Source: Branchiostoma floridae (lineage: Eukaryota > Chordata > Leptocardii > Amphioxiformes > Branchiostomatidae). Taken from it: a stretch of DNA of 64,000 nt. The notes beneath the pieces are model-generated. The model was not told where the DNA came from and made no database searches. It worked only from the letters and a program-made list of their open reading frames with translations. Shown here piece by piece: positions 10,441-22,347 of this stretch (position 1 is the first letter of the stretch; each line of letters begins with the position of its first letter). The stretch covers positions 16,087,329-16,151,328 of the forward strand of contig NC_049987.1 in NCBI RefSeq assembly GCF_000003815.2. The letters run 5' to 3'. A program made the position numbers and the translations under genes.

Positions 10441-12549
10441 CTATAAGACTGCACAGAGTCCATATCCATAGGCTACGTCCCTGTTGGCTTCTCTAACTAG
10501 CTGGAGATTATTTTCTTTGAACTTGTCCTTGCCGTCTTTTTCTGGCTTTACCTTCTTCCTTTCGAGTACTTCTGTGATTAAATGATATAGTCCTCCGGGA
10601 TCTTGCGATTTTGCAAAAGACTCTTCAGCATATACCGATGCAAGCATGTCACCGGCCAGCATTTCTGTTGTCCAAACAAAGGCCATTTCGTCTCCAGTCG
10701 ACAGTGCACGTGGTTCTTGTTTGTGAGCCCATCTTCAACAGTCACATTTGTGGCATTCTTTCTATGAAATGTATACATTTCATCTTCTTCTCCACATGTA
10801 CTTGCTCCTTCTAAGTAATCACACTTTTCACACTACACGTCACTTCCTCATCTTGGTTGGGAAACGGCATGTACAGGTTCATATCTTCTTCTCCTGGTGG
10901 TGGTGGAGACCTCTCTATAAATAGTGAAGTGTCATTGTGCCCCATTCTCTTAGCAAAGGCAAGTGAAGAAGGAAAATCTAGGAAGGTGGGTCCATCCACA
11001 GACACTGTGTTTCTGTCAGACACTGTATCATGTCACAATCAATCTTAATACAGCTAGACTTAGGAGAGTAGCCGAACACCTTTCCTTGCAGTCTACATCA
11101 ACTCCTGCAGCCAGTAGGTGTTGAAACAAGCATGCATCTCCTTACTATATAACAACATGTACAATGCTACGGCCTACAAGATCTCTTATCTTAGACCAAC
11201 TATCTTTTGAATCTGCTATATATCTGCTGAAATCCTCTGCCCTTTTTGCACTGGCCAGCTTTTCTTGCATTTCTGCAACTAATCTTCTCATCGCCTTATC
11301 CTCCTCCTTCTATATTTTCCTCAAGGAACTCAGGTGTTTGGAGCTTGCTGTCCCATCATCCCATCATCCCCATTCTCCCGTTGTTCCTCTAAGTCCACAG
11401 GGATTTCTTCTCCTTCATCCCAGGGATCAGTTGAACTACTGTTCATTATGACAGCTTGATCTACTTTATGCTTTTGTTGAATTCCCGAACCTCTTCCTGG
11501 CTACCGAACTGTCAAACTGAATACTGCTCTCATCAAACGGAAGGCACTTGTCAACGCTTTTGATGGGAATGTTGAATTCCTTGCCAACTTCCTCATTTAT
11601 GCAGGCCGTACCTGTTAGCGCGGCTTCGCTTTCTGTTGATAAAGGAAGTAAAAGAATGTCTGTTTTTTTTCTGTTAGAATTCGGAGGATTTGCAGATCTT
11701 TGTTAAATTGTGCAGGATTCAGAGTTCTTGAGGTCTTGCTTGGATAGCTAAGATTTCTGTTGTGCTGTGGTTTTGTCAGTCTGGTCTCGTATGTCTTTGG
11801 GGAGTTTGTTCAGTGCTGTATCAAGCAGGTCCAAGTAGTAGTCATCCTGTGCTCTTTCTTATACCTCTGCCAAATTGGGTTGGGAGTGGGGAACCATCGT
11901 CAGCAATCAGATCTTCTATGGACCTCTGGGGCATCTCCGCAGTCTCCTTAGCTGTAACAGTCCCGCGTTGCCTGCCAAATTTGTCTTAATTGCCATCCGC
12001 AATGTGAAATCTGTGCCTTGCCTTTCAGAACTATAATGTGTGGGACATCCTTAACAACATTTATATTGTCATAGGCCGACATCACGGGGCCACCGTCACC
12101 AAACTTGTCATCGATAACTGCTTGAAAGCTATCAATCCCTTTTCCCATGAAGGCCATTGGCGTGTCCCAACTTTCGGACAGACCGAAGTGTTGTAATAAG
12201 GACGCGAACTGCTTTCCGGCCCCATATGATACAGCAACTACGCCAAACAATATGCTCGAGCTCACATCACTATTGTCCCTCGAACTACGTAAGTCCAACA
12301 GTCCACACAGAGCAGGCGTTACACTTTTCATCTTGAAAGTGTATTGTTTCTCGACCCTTCATCTGACACAACCAGTGTCCACAAAATGGAGTGAATGAGG
12401 GGGCATTCATCAGGGAGGGCCGTTGCAACCTGGCTAAACAATGTTTCGGCCACATGATCAATGGATCTTTCTCTTAAAACCAACACCGACCATCTTTCAA
12501 ATGCTTTCATCTCTTCTGAAAGTCTGCTCCTTGGACCACTGTGACCCAC
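10441..12549 (-). pseudogene. Decayed gene resembling DUF6589-type proteins
   Basis: On minus, coding-like blocks follow one another in shifting frames: 12549-12328, 12331-11948, about 11642-11470, about 11465-11350, about 11300-11165, 11023-10811, about 10800-10590 and 10686-10441. The second block contains SYGAGKQFASLLQHFGLSES, a run like GKGIDSFQAVIDDKFGD, and then MSAYDNINVV. The order 'H-x-G-L-S-x-S-x-D-T ... Y/F-D-N-I-N' recalls DUF6589-type proteins, which are widespread in invertebrates and fungi and may be transposon-related. That link is from memory of the pattern and was not searched. A later block has a coiled-coil-like MRRLVAEMQEKLASAKRAED. At least six frameshifts and internal stops, no introns and no clear promoter mark it as dead. 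A poor assembly could exaggerate the breaks. Confidence 0.5.
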
Positions 12550-14029
12550 TTTTTTCGTGTTCTCTCAGATGGTCAACATGCTCCTTGTATTACTGGACAA
12601 GGGTTGAAACAAGCTTGTTTCTTTGGGCCCAAAAGTCTACAAATTGTGATGCCACCTGGTGCTCTGCCCCATACTTGGATAGGTGTGCCCATATTTCCTT
12701 AAGGTCTACATCTACTCTGTCAATCAATATTCTAATGTTTGCTTTCGAATCTGTGGTGTCTGTGGCCGGCTGCAGTCTGTCTCACTAAGCTAAGTTGTTT
12801 GGGGTTCAGGTCAAAAACTGTTGTACATCACAGGGATTGACTCTTGCACCACTGGGTAGGGCTGTATCTGCAAATTAAAATGGTTTTTATCTATCTTTTT
12901 GCAATATACTGATGAGAAGTATTGAAAAATCAGTCAAAGAAAATCTAGTTTCATGATGTGTCGTTTAATACCCATGTCAACAATAAGTGCATCAACATCT
13001 TAAATTTTTGCTGGACAAAATACACACATACATAGTACATAAATCAAACACCACATTGCATCCAGTATTTTGAGCCATGGAGGCATATCAGGGCATGAAA
13101 ACCTCCACAAAATATAGAATAGACGCATGGTTCAAAATGAACTTTGTAGTAGTTGTTTGAATCACAAAAAAGTATCAGATTCCATATCAAGCATCCCACC
13201 CCCGTGGCGTTGCCAATCACCCCCCCCCCCCCCTCCAAACACATGCACGCGCGAAACTACGAACTTTCCGCGTCGGCCACACCAATGAAAATCACAGACG
13301 AGAAAAATGGCAATCGCCACCCAATCTATGTATATCAGAGAACATACGGCTAAAATACCCCAAACGGGTGGTAATTAAGTAATGCCCGTGAAATTTGGCG
13401 GTGAATTTTGCCAAAGATATTCACGATCGTCCACAAAATGGCGGCCACGTTTTCCCTCAACTTGCAAGTTGCCCCCTAATTTCATACAAATACTCGGCAA
13501 TTTTGTACCAACGGTAAGAAGTGGTCAACATACTATAGATACAAATCGATATAATTTTTTTGTGTGAATTTACCATTTGTCACAATAACAACGAGTTGAA
13601 CGGCGAACATACATAATTTGCACAGATCAAGACAAATCTTCCGCAATTTTTAGACGAACTTTACAAATCAACCAATCTTATCTTGATATATCTATTCCTT
13701 GTTGTAGCGACTCTGTGTACTAAAGAAAGCACGCATAGATTTCTAAAGCATTCAGATAGCGTTAACATGTAGAAAACTTACCTCCAAAATTATGGGCTGT
13801 CGTGCAAAAATCAATGCTATCGTACAGCGAGTTCCGGCAGCGTCGCTCTGATCCGAACAAGAATTTACGTCCCCACGATATAATCGCCCTCCAAGCATGC
13901 TTCGCGCAGAAAAAATGCGCTCTTTGTCCCAGGGCTGTCTTTGCGAACAAATCGCAAGTAGCCCTCGTGTGGCCAAAAAGTGAATTGCATAAAAGACTCA
14001 CACACGCATATTTAGTCGAACAAGACAAT
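12550..14029. other. Non-coding stretch with a poly-C tract
   Basis: Holds a C-run (about 13219-13233) and AAAATGGCGGCC near 13436. A minus-strand frame ends at a good GTAAGT donor near 13787 (GGAGGTAAGT), so a first or untranslated exon is conceivable, but no ATG or partner exon supports it. Confidence 0.4.
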
Positions 14030-14825
14030 TTATTACAACGCTGTGAAGGAGCGTGAAAAGTGTATGCATTGTTCATTGGGGTCAAAGCTGACCCCAGCAT
14101 TTTCTAAAGCAAACCTTTGAGACCCACACCTAAACAACTTATCGTATGATCACGAAATTATCAGAGAATGATGTACATATAAATCAACTATATGGTAATA
14201 ATTTTTGTGTCATCATCATGTTATATGAAGGCATCATGACGTCATCTAGCTAATATCCCCTGCCCTCATTTTCATAAATTATGAATATTGAAGCATTAAA
14301 ATTATTGTTGCATTTTATAAGATGTCATGAACAAGTGTGGTATGTCAAGATAACCTTAAAACTTGAATGTTTAAGCCAAAATTAGAAAATTTCGTAATAG
14401 ATATCACTATCAGAATTCCGTTGCAATGTTAACATGAAAAATGATGAACTAATTTCATTCCCTTAAATGTTTGCTATCAACATTTTCTGAAAGATACCAA
14501 GTGTGGTGGCCCTAGTATAAGTCATTCACAGGCTTTGCAACATTGAAGTTGGTGCGGGCATGAAAAAACCCTATCCGGTCTTAATAGCGTCAGTGCAAAA
14601 TGTGGTCCTCATGATCTTTTTTGCATAAATTATGATAATGATCTAGAATGATTCTCACCTAATCCTGTCAAACTGTCCCAAATAGAATATTTGGAACTAT
14701 ACATGTATACAAATCACAAAAAAGAGTCACAAAAAACTGTATTTATACAAAGCTTTATGGGGTCAGTTTTGACCCCATACGGTAAGATTTGTCGTAAAAA
14801 AAGCTACGGTGGTTTGAGGGTTGAT
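14030..14825 (-). mobile_element. TTAA-type MITE-like repeat (family A), inverted copy
   Basis: Read on minus, the element starts near 14820 with CCCTCAAACCACCGTA, then a GGGGTCAAAACTGACCCC palindrome (about 14759-14776). It ends at a second palindrome, GGGGTCAAAGCTGACCCC (14078-14095). Its inner part matches 1-300 in inverted orientation, including the TGACGTCA and TTTCGTGATC blocks. The flank reads TTGA rather than TTAA, so one base of the presumed target site has changed. Confidence 0.55.
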
Positions 14826-14904
14826 AATGTGCCCATGTATCAAAGTGGCCTTTATAGATAGCCAAATGGACCATAAGAGTGGCCAGAATTCTACATTTTA
14901 AAGT

Positions 14905-15705
14905 TGTCTATTCTCCAACGTTTTCTGTGCTCCTTCAGTCCGAACGTCATCCAAGCGCTGTCGATAGATTACTTAGTAGGGACTCTACCGATAACAATAA
15001 ATTGTGCTCGACGTCGGTGCCGCGATCTCAAGTTTACGCTTTGTTTTGTTTTTGTTCTTATTTCTATATACACTTTACACATGTACGGCCCATTCCTTAG
15101 AAAATATAGTACTATTGCAGCATAAATTGCTTTACTTACATTACCTGAAATATCGAGACAGCAGAAATCAGCTTGATATATATCGTTAGGGATATCGACA
15201 CACGAGCAACAAAAGTGCATAAACGATAAGACAAATATTAAGTAACAGTACTAACCAGCGATACAGCAAAAATGACTCAGCTGACAGTATTGCTCGAGCG
15301 TGTGACTGGATCTTGGCTGACTTTGTAGAAAATGGGAATTTTAACCGCTCCCTTCTGAGTTCTCTCTGAGATGTGTCGACGTGTCAGCTGATTCATATCT
15401 CTGCTTTGTTTGTTGTTCCCGCTGACGTGTCGTATTCTGGTCGCGCATTATACTTGAAAAATACTTCACAAACCTTACAGAGTTTTTTCAGTCCTTTTAC
15501 TTGATGGAATAATTTATCGCGAGACAGTTAAATAGTTTAATGAAGTAAAACAATTATCATTTTTCGAGATAATTTCTGCAAGCCGTTAACGTAACAAGAA
15601 GATCTTTCTACCTTAGGACATGAAAAGGACAAAAATAGGCCAAGTTGAAATCGTGGAATGATTTTACTCATTGGAATAACAATGACGAAATACTTCTTAT
15701 TGCAA
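14905..15705 (+). repeat. Left arm of foldback
   Basis: Pairs with 16010-16840 in inverted orientation. It contains CAGCATAAATTGCTTTACTTACATTA-type sequence, mirrored at about 16557-16580. Confidence 0.8.
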
Positions 15706-15994
15706 TACTTTAAATAGAATCCCGTCTTTAGTGATAATTCTTCCATTGTGTGCATTGCATAAGTGTTGCACATATTTTCAACAACACCAAGTTCGGGTAC
15801 TAGTATGCTGATATGTGACCTGCACGCCGATGTTTAGGGAACAGGAAAGTGAAAATAAACGATCTGCTCCAGGATCCGGGTCTACGTGCTATTTACCGCC
15901 TCATATCCAGAGCAGTATTCTCTCTTGCTTTGATGTGAATCCTTAACAGATCCGAACATCAGATTCCGTTATTCAGAACATTTAAATCCGTCAA

Positions 15995-16011
15995 AAAAAA
16001 AAAAAAAAAAA
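15995..16011. repeat. Poly-A tract in the foldback loop
   Basis: An uninterrupted A-run of about 17 bases lies at the inner edge of the right arm. Confidence 0.8.
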
Positions 16012-16840
16012 CATTAGAAATATTTTGTCATCGTTATTCTGATGTGTAATAAAATCATTCCACGAGTTCAACTTGGCCTAGCCTCTTTTGGTGCATACCA
16101 TGTCCTCAATGAGAAAGAGATGTTTCTTACTGTTACGTTAAAGGCTTGCAGAAATATCTTGACTGTTATTCTCTCTAGGCAGATAATTCCATGAAGTTAA
16201 AGGACTAAAACACATCACAACATTTGTGAAGTATTTTTTCAAGTATACTGCGCGACCAGAATACGACACGTCAGCGGGAACAACAAACAAAGCAGAGATA
16301 TGAATCAGCTGACACGTCGACACATATCAGAGAGAACTCAGAAGGGAGTGGTTGAAATTTTCCATTCTCTACAAAGTCAACCAAGATCCAGTCACACGCT
16401 CGAGCATTCCTAGGATCCTGTCAGCTTTTGATTTTGCTGTATCTCTGGTTAGTACTGTTACTTGATATTTGTCTTATCGTATATACACTTACGTTGCTCG
16501 TGTTTTGATATCCCTAACGATATATAGCAAGCTGATGACTGCTGTCCTTACATTTCCGGCGATGTAAGTAATTTATGCTGCAATAGTATTATATCTGTAA
16601 AGTGTAAATGGTAATAGGAGATAAAATGAGGACAATGGAAACTCGTAAAGTGTAAATGGTAATAGAAGTTAAAAAGGAGGTCAACGTTAACTCGGCGCTA
16701 AAACTGCTCGTGTTACCGACTTCGAGCACTATTTCTCCTAACGGTAGAGTCTCTAAGCTATCGACAGCAGTTGAGGTACAATAAGGCCTTAATGAAGGAA
16801 CACAAGAAAGCTTCAGCATAGAGAGATTTGGAATATAGAT
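16010..16840 (-). repeat. Right arm of foldback, with an internal duplication
   Basis: Pairs with the left arm. It carries its own direct duplication, GTAAAGTGTAAATGGTAATA at about 16597 and again at about 16647. The left arm lacks the second copy. Confidence 0.8.
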
Positions 16841-17468
16841 CTGAAGTGCATGGGAAAGTTGTCATAGTTCTGTATGATGTACTTTGTGACCTTGTCAGGG
16901 ATCTATGAGGACTAAATCGCTAATCTGATCAGAGCATGAAGCACTGACCAGTAGGGATTTGACAGGTCCAGGCAAACTACACTTAGGTTATTATATTTAC
17001 CTCCATGGAATGTCATGGAGGTTATATTTCAGCCTGCGTTTGTGTGTGGGTCTGTGTGTAAACAAGAAAAACTCAAAAACGGCTGGGTGAATTGGTTTCA
17101 TTCTTGGTGTGTTGGTATTGTATGATAAAAGCAGGAAATGATTAGATTTTTGGCCCCCTAATGACTTTCCTTGGTACTGCAGCGCAACTTCCGGGTTTGC
17201 TATCTCGTGTTCTGAACAAGCTTTCGACGCGATTTTTAGGTGTTAAATAGCTCTTGTGCACAGGAACAATTGACATAAGTTTGGACCCCCTAGCGGCTAG
17301 TTTTGGGATAGCAGGGGCATTTTTGTCGAAAAATTCTGAAGACGATAACTTAATAAGGGAAAAACGGATTTTCATGATTTTTGGTATGTAAATACCTTAG
17401 ACAATGTTGTACAAAAGGAAATACTAATTATGTAAAATAGGAGCACATTTGCATAATTAATGAGAATA
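16841..17468. repeat. Dispersed repeat with ACCTCCAT hairpin
   Basis: ACCTCCATGGAATGTCATGGAGGT (16999-17022) forms a hairpin. The following sequence, including GGTACTGCAGCGCAACTTCC (about 17172) and GTTCTGAACAAG, resembles about 30010-30070. It belongs to the repeat superfamily that fills 17-22 kb and 29.7-30.8 kb. Confidence 0.55.
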
Positions 17469-18286
17469 TTCTATCATAGCAGTTTTTTCTATGTATCTCT
17501 TATCCCGAACGTGATATGGTCTTGCTATTTAAGCGGTAGATAGCCTGCAGTATCATGACAAAGTATGGCAGGTTTTAGCCCCCTAACATGGCATTTTTGT
17601 CAAGACATTCCAAAGAGGATAACTGCAGAAAGGATTGACGGATTGGCATCATTTTAGGCATGTAGGTAGTTTGGGCAAAGATGTTCATATTGATATGCAT
17701 GCTATGCAAATGATGACATAATTTGAATAGTAAATGAGGAAATTGTATCATTCCATTGTTTGCAATAATTGGACCTCAATAAATGGAACACTTGTTAATT
17801 ATGATAGTTGGAATATAATTAGATACCAAATATTGCAATGAGGAACTTGCATAATCTATGTAAAAAATTGCAAAACCGCTTTATGATTAATGATTAATGA
17901 TGGGAAGTTTATAATTGTGACATGTGTACGTTAGTCAATGATGAACAACGCCACGCATTAATTATGTTAATGAATGCATCAATTGCATGAAATTTACAAA
18001 AGCTCTAAATATTTCATGAAGGTATGAGGTCGCCGAATTCTAGTTTATCAATATCACCGGAATGGTGAAATATATTGTATTCGTATTGTTTCTTCTTTAC
18101 ATTTCAGCCATACCACAGGTATGGTGAAATATATTGTATTCGTAATGTTTCTTCTTTCTCTTGTCACATCTGTCGTCCCTTGACAGAATGACCTGAAATT
18201 TGGCACAAAGGTCAAATGGGCCAATACCCTTGTTTTTTTTACCTCCATGAAAATGGAGGTATTGTTGCTATATTATAGTCAGACTA
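17469..18286 (+). repeat. 818-bp tandem duplication, unit 1
   Basis: Begins TTCTATCATAGCAGTTTTTT and is followed head-to-tail by a near-identical unit at 18287. It contains the 30-bp palindrome ATTTCAGCCATACC...GGTATGGTGAAAT (18101-18130), the core AATGACCTGAAATTTGGCAC (about 18186) and the hairpin TACCTCCATGAAAATGGAGGTA (about 18239-18261). Confidence 0.9.
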
Positions 18287-19104
18287 TTCTATCATAGCAG
18301 TTTTTTCAATGTATCTCTTATCCCGAACGTGAGATGGTCTTGCTATTTAAGCGGTAGATAGCCTGCAGTATCATGACAAAGTATGGCAGGTTTTAGCCCC
18401 CTAACATGGCATTTTTGTCAAGACATTCCAAAGAGGATAACTGCAGAAAGGATTGACGGATTGGCATCATTTAAGGCATGTAGGTAGCTTGGGCAAAAAT
18501 GTTTATAATGATATGTATACTATGCAAATGATGCCATAATTTGAATAGTAAATGAGGAAATTGTATCATTCCATTGTTTGCAATAACTGGACCTCAATAA
18601 ATGGAACACTTGTTAATTATGATAGTTGGAATATAATTAGATACCAAATATTGTAATGAGGAACTTATTTGCAAAATCTATGTAAAAAAATTGCAAAACC
18701 GCTTTATGATTAATGATTAATGATCGGAAGTTTATAATTGTGACATGTGTACGTTAGTCAATGATGAACAACGCCACGCATTAATTATGTTAATGTATTC
18801 ATCAATTGCATGAAATTTACAAAAGCTCTAAATATTTCATGAAAGTATGAGGTCGCCGAATTTTAGTTTATCGATATCACCGGAATGGTGAAATATATTG
18901 TATTCGGTTTGTTTCTTCTTTATATTTCAGCCATACCACAGGAATGGTGAAATATATTGTATTCGTAATGTTTCTTCTTTCTCCTGTCAAATCTGTCGTT
19001 CCTCGACAGAATTACCTGAAATTTGGCACAAAGGTCGAGTGGGCCAATACCCTTGTTTTTTACATTCATGAAAATGAAGGTATTGTTGCTATATTATAGT
19101 CAGT
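18287..19104 (+). repeat. 818-bp tandem duplication, unit 2
   Basis: More than 95 percent identical to unit 1 by eye. Differences are concentrated in the hairpins: the palindrome right arm is GGAATGG instead of GGTATGG (18924-18953), and the terminal hairpin has changed to TACATTCATGAAAATGAAGGTA. The high identity implies a recent duplication. Confidence 0.9.
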
Positions 19105-20130
19105 CTGGAGCTCATGTGGGAGATATCTCAAGAACCGTTGGAAGGTTTGCAATGGTTTTTGATGGGTGGGTAGGTGTGGAGATGGTGATGGTGCAAGTGG
19201 ATTTAGCGCAACCTGTTGGTTGACCTTGGTACTGTGGCAACAGGTTTTGTGTTATATCTTTGCATCTGGACTTGCTGTGGTGTTGATTTTTATGTGGTGG
19301 GAAGTTGTATGACGGATGTTGATTTGCTGTAAATTTCCTGTCTTTTAGCTGTTTGTTGTGGATCAGCAGGAGTGTTTGTTTTTTGGATGTTTGTGTGTGC
19401 AGCGAATATCCTAGGAAACTGTGGATGGGTTAAAGTGGGATTTGTAACGTGGTGAGGTAATATGATGTTGATTGTCGTTTTGCACTTTTTGGCCTTCTGG
19501 TGGTTGACCATGGTACTTCAGAAGGTGTTTTATTTTCATGATTCGAGTAAACTTGTGTGAAGAACGGTAGGATGAATTGCGATAATTTGTAGGATGATAG
19601 GTAGTTCTTGTGCTCTGGAAGAAGTTACTTTAGTTTGGGCCCCTTATCGGGTAGCTTTGGAAATGCAAAGGCATTGTTGCCAAAAACTTCCGAGGAGGAT
19701 AACTCAAGAAAGGAATAATATCTTGTCATGATATTTGGGGTGTAGGTAGGTTACGCAAAGATTCAAAATTAAATATAGATTATTAATTATTAATTAATAA
19801 GAATATTATATCAAAGTAGTTGCTTTAATGTATGTCTTGTCCCGGACATGGTGTAGTCTTGACATTTAGGTGAAAGGTAGCTTGTGGCATTAGGACAATG
19901 TGTGACAAGTTAGAGGCCTCTAACCTTTGATTTTGGAACTGCAGAAGCATTTTTGGCAATGCATTTCAATGAAAATAACTGAAGAAAGGAACGACAGATT
20001 GGCACAATTTTTGGCATGCAGGTAGCTTAGGAAAAGATGTACACAATTAAATGCATGTGTGCTAATGGCGATTTTTTTTAGCATGAATAATGTCGATATT
20101 GTGTGATGCCATTATAACCAATGACTGTTC
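19105..20130. repeat. Diverged members of the same dispersed repeat
   Basis: Recurring phrases such as CCGAGGAGGATAACTCAAGAA, GGCACAATTTTTGGCATGCAGGTAG and GCTTAGG-AAAGATGTACAC recur at 19690-20045 and 21050-21660. They mark diverged copies of one family about 0.8-1.2 kb long. No coding frame is supported. Confidence 0.6.
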
Positions 20131-20149
20131 AATTACCTTATGATTTTTG

Positions 20150-20550
20150 TGATGTTGAGTTGTTATTGTGTATGAGTTGTTATTAGTAAGTTGCGTATAT
20201 GATTTACTGATCCGAATTGGATTATTCTTTCTTATGTTCAGTCCGATTGATCAGGACAAATGGCACTGACATCTGACCTCTGACCGCAATGACCGTCCAA
20301 TGACCCTATGAGTTTGTTATCTTGAGTTGTTTTTGTTATTATGAGTTGTTATTCTTTTGAGTTTTCCTAAGTTGCTTGTATGATTTACAAACCCGAATTG
20401 GATTATTGCTTTGTTATGTTCAATCCTATGTTTGTATTCATCTTTTGTACTTTGAGTTATTATTATTGTTATAGGGCACCCTTGGAAATCAGTTACCACG
20501 TTAACTGAAGGGACTACCCTAAAGATCAATAAATAAATAAATAAATTATA
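20150..20550 (+). mobile_element. 3-prime end of a LINE (CR1/L2-like) with ATAAA tail
   Basis: A stretch ending GGGACTACCCTAAAGATCAATAAATAAATAAATAAAT (short repeats at 20525-20547) is typical of 5-prime-truncated CR1/L2-type LINE insertions. The block CGAATTGGATTATT-CTT-GTTATGTTCA occurs twice (about 20212 and 20393), so the tail region is locally duplicated. No reverse-transcriptase frame remains. Confidence 0.6.
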
Positions 20551-21900
20551 ACCCCGTTTTTTTGAAAATGGTTTAGTCTGCCTTGGGACAGTATGTCTAT
20601 GGCCTGTAACGTTATATTCGTCCCTCTGGCAGGCATGTGACTATGAAACTTTAAGCAGATGGAAGGCTGTTTTATTCCTTAATGGTAAAGTGTTAGACTT
20701 CCATTTACAAGTTTAATAAAGTTTAACATTATTACTGCGGGCCATTCTATAACTGCTCCCTGCTTTTAGTTGTGTACATAAATTACTGGTGATCAATGTA
20801 TTGATTGGATGCATAAATTTTGATTAAGGAAGAAAGGAAGATTGATAGAATCATAGATAGATTTGCATAATAAATTAAGAATTCTTATATTTCCAGAGTG
20901 TTTCAAGACCTGCTGCATATATATTTAAGCACCGTTGTAACATTTGGCCACATTAAGTGAAGTTTATGGATGACAGGTCATTCACTATTTTTTTCCAGAT
21001 TTTATTTGGGGATACGAGGAAGTACCAAAATGTGCAAATATGTTGTTTTTGGCATGCAGGTAGCTTAGGCAAAGGTTGGCACAGTTATATACATGTATGC
21101 TGATAAGTTTTTAGCATAATTAATGAGGATATTGTGTGATGCCATTGTAACCCCTTTTGGTAACAAATGGTTTAGTCTATCTGGAACAGTATGTAACGTG
21201 TCTTGTAAACTTGTGTGAAGAACCTTAGGATGGATTGCGATGATTTATGAGGTTAAGATAGTTCTTGTGCTCCAGGACAAGTTACATTAGTTTGGATCCC
21301 TTGCGGCTAGTTTAGAATTGCGGGGGTATTGTTGCCAAAAATTGCCGAGGAGTAGAACTCCAGAAGGGAACTGTGGATAGACGTGATTTTGGTATGAAAT
21401 ATAAATTATGAAAAATAGGCGGAATGTTGATTAATTACTGATAATAGTCTATGATAGTTGTTGCTTTAATGTATCTTTTGTCCCTGACATGATGTAGTTT
21501 TGACGTTTGGGTGGAATATAGCTTGTGACATTAGGACAAGGTATGACAAGATTGAGTCCCCTTACATTTTATTTTGGAACTGCAGGGGAATTTTTTCAAC
21601 ACATTCCAATGAAGATAGCTGAAAAAAAGGAAGAACAGATTGCTGTCATTTCAGGCATGCAGGTAGTTTGCGCAAAGATGTACTCAGTGATATGCATTTA
21701 TGCTAAAAAGTATATTTCACACAGTCATGAAAGTAAGGATACGAGACTGAAATAAACATGAATTTCTTAGGTCACCCTCTGAGGCATTACATTGATATGT
21801 GTACATTTTAAGGCCACAGGGCGCCAGGCACGTATCATTTATCCTGCCATGTGGCGGCTCAGGGTTGTGCCATGGTTGGGTCAGAGGATGTCAATTCTTA
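20551..21900. repeat. Diverged dispersed repeats
   Basis: Repeats the phrases of 19.6-20.1 kb at about 21050-21660 (GGCATGCAGGTAGCTTAGGC, GCATAATTAATGAGGATATTG). The 76-codon plus frame at 21525-21755 lies inside the repeat and is not credible. Confidence 0.55.
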
Positions 21901-21904
21901 ATAT

Positions 21905-22210
21905 CCAAGTACATGTGAGGAGGTAGTCTTCAAGAAGCTTTAAAAACTCCAAAGCAGATGTTAGAGGAAATGTCCGAACAGATAATAGGACATAACGTCC
22001 GAGTAGAAGTTAGGAGGTAATGCCCAACAAGATGTTAGGAGGTAATCTCAAATCAGGTGCGAGGAGGTAACTTCAAAGCAGATGTTAGGAGGTAATGTCC
22101 GAACAGATGATAGGACATAACGTCCGAGCAGATGTTAGGAGGCATTGCCCAAAAATATGTTAGGAGGTAATCTCCAAACAGATGTTAGGAGGAAATATTC
22201 AAGCAGATGT
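21905..22210. repeat. Minisatellite of about 29 bp with a 125-bp higher-order unit
   Basis: The basic unit is about CAGATGTTAGGAGGTAATGTCC, spaced about 25-32 bp, with some ten units. A larger period is visible: the four-unit block starting CAGATGTTAGAGGAAATG at about 21954 is repeated from about 22079, including the distinctive ATAGGACATAACGTCCGAG. Confidence 0.85.
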
Positions 22211-22277
22211 GTTGCTGTGGGGATTGTAATGTTTTTTGGAAGATGGGTCTTCGCAAAGAGTAATGATTGATTTTTAT

Positions 22278-22347
22278 ATTTCAGCCATACCGTAGGTATG
22301 TTGAAATATATTGTTATATTTCAGCCATACCATAGGTATAATGAAAT
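22278..22347 (+). repeat. Two adjacent copies of the 30-bp CCATACC palindrome
   Basis: ATTTCAGCCATACCGTAGGTATGTTGAAAT (22278-22307) and a second copy at 22318-22347 stand head-to-tail, 40 bp apart. Each has mutated one position of one arm. They lead into the CTTCTTTCT-rich run and the AATGACTTGAAATTTGGCAC core at about 22440. Confidence 0.85.

Larger units (their letters stand above)
14905..16840. mobile_element. 1.9-kb foldback element with about 0.8-kb arms
   Basis: The segments 14905-15705 and 16010-16840 are near reverse complements over their whole length. Examples are GTGTCGACGTGTCAGCTGAT and GTTCCCGCTGACGTGTCGTA (left) against their complements at about 16260-16325, and AGGCCAAGTTGAAATCGTGG (left, about 15637) against CCACGAGTTCAACTTGGCCT (right, about 16060). 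By eye the arms are about 85 percent alike, with small indels, and enclose a loop of about 300 bp. No transposase frame is present. It may be a foldback transposon or an inverted duplication of a cellular segment. One minus frame in the right arm (16323-16138) ends SPLTSWNYLPRE, faintly like LINE C-terminal 'WNxLP' motifs. Confidence 0.8.

Noticed and set aside
11000-11110. Ankyrin-like phrase LLAAGVDVDCKER on minus near 11090
   Set aside because: Single occurrence inside the decayed minus gene; no second repeat and the rest of the block does not fit the ankyrin pattern.
13762-14100. Minus-strand ORF of 112 codons ending at a good donor (GTAAGT)
   Set aside because: The first part lies in the family A repeat and no ATG-led coding exon with plausible content results; the donor alone is not enough.
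21905-22210. GGAGG followed by TAATG motifs resembling ribosome-binding sites
   Set aside because: They are part of a minisatellite in eukaryotic DNA; no frames follow.
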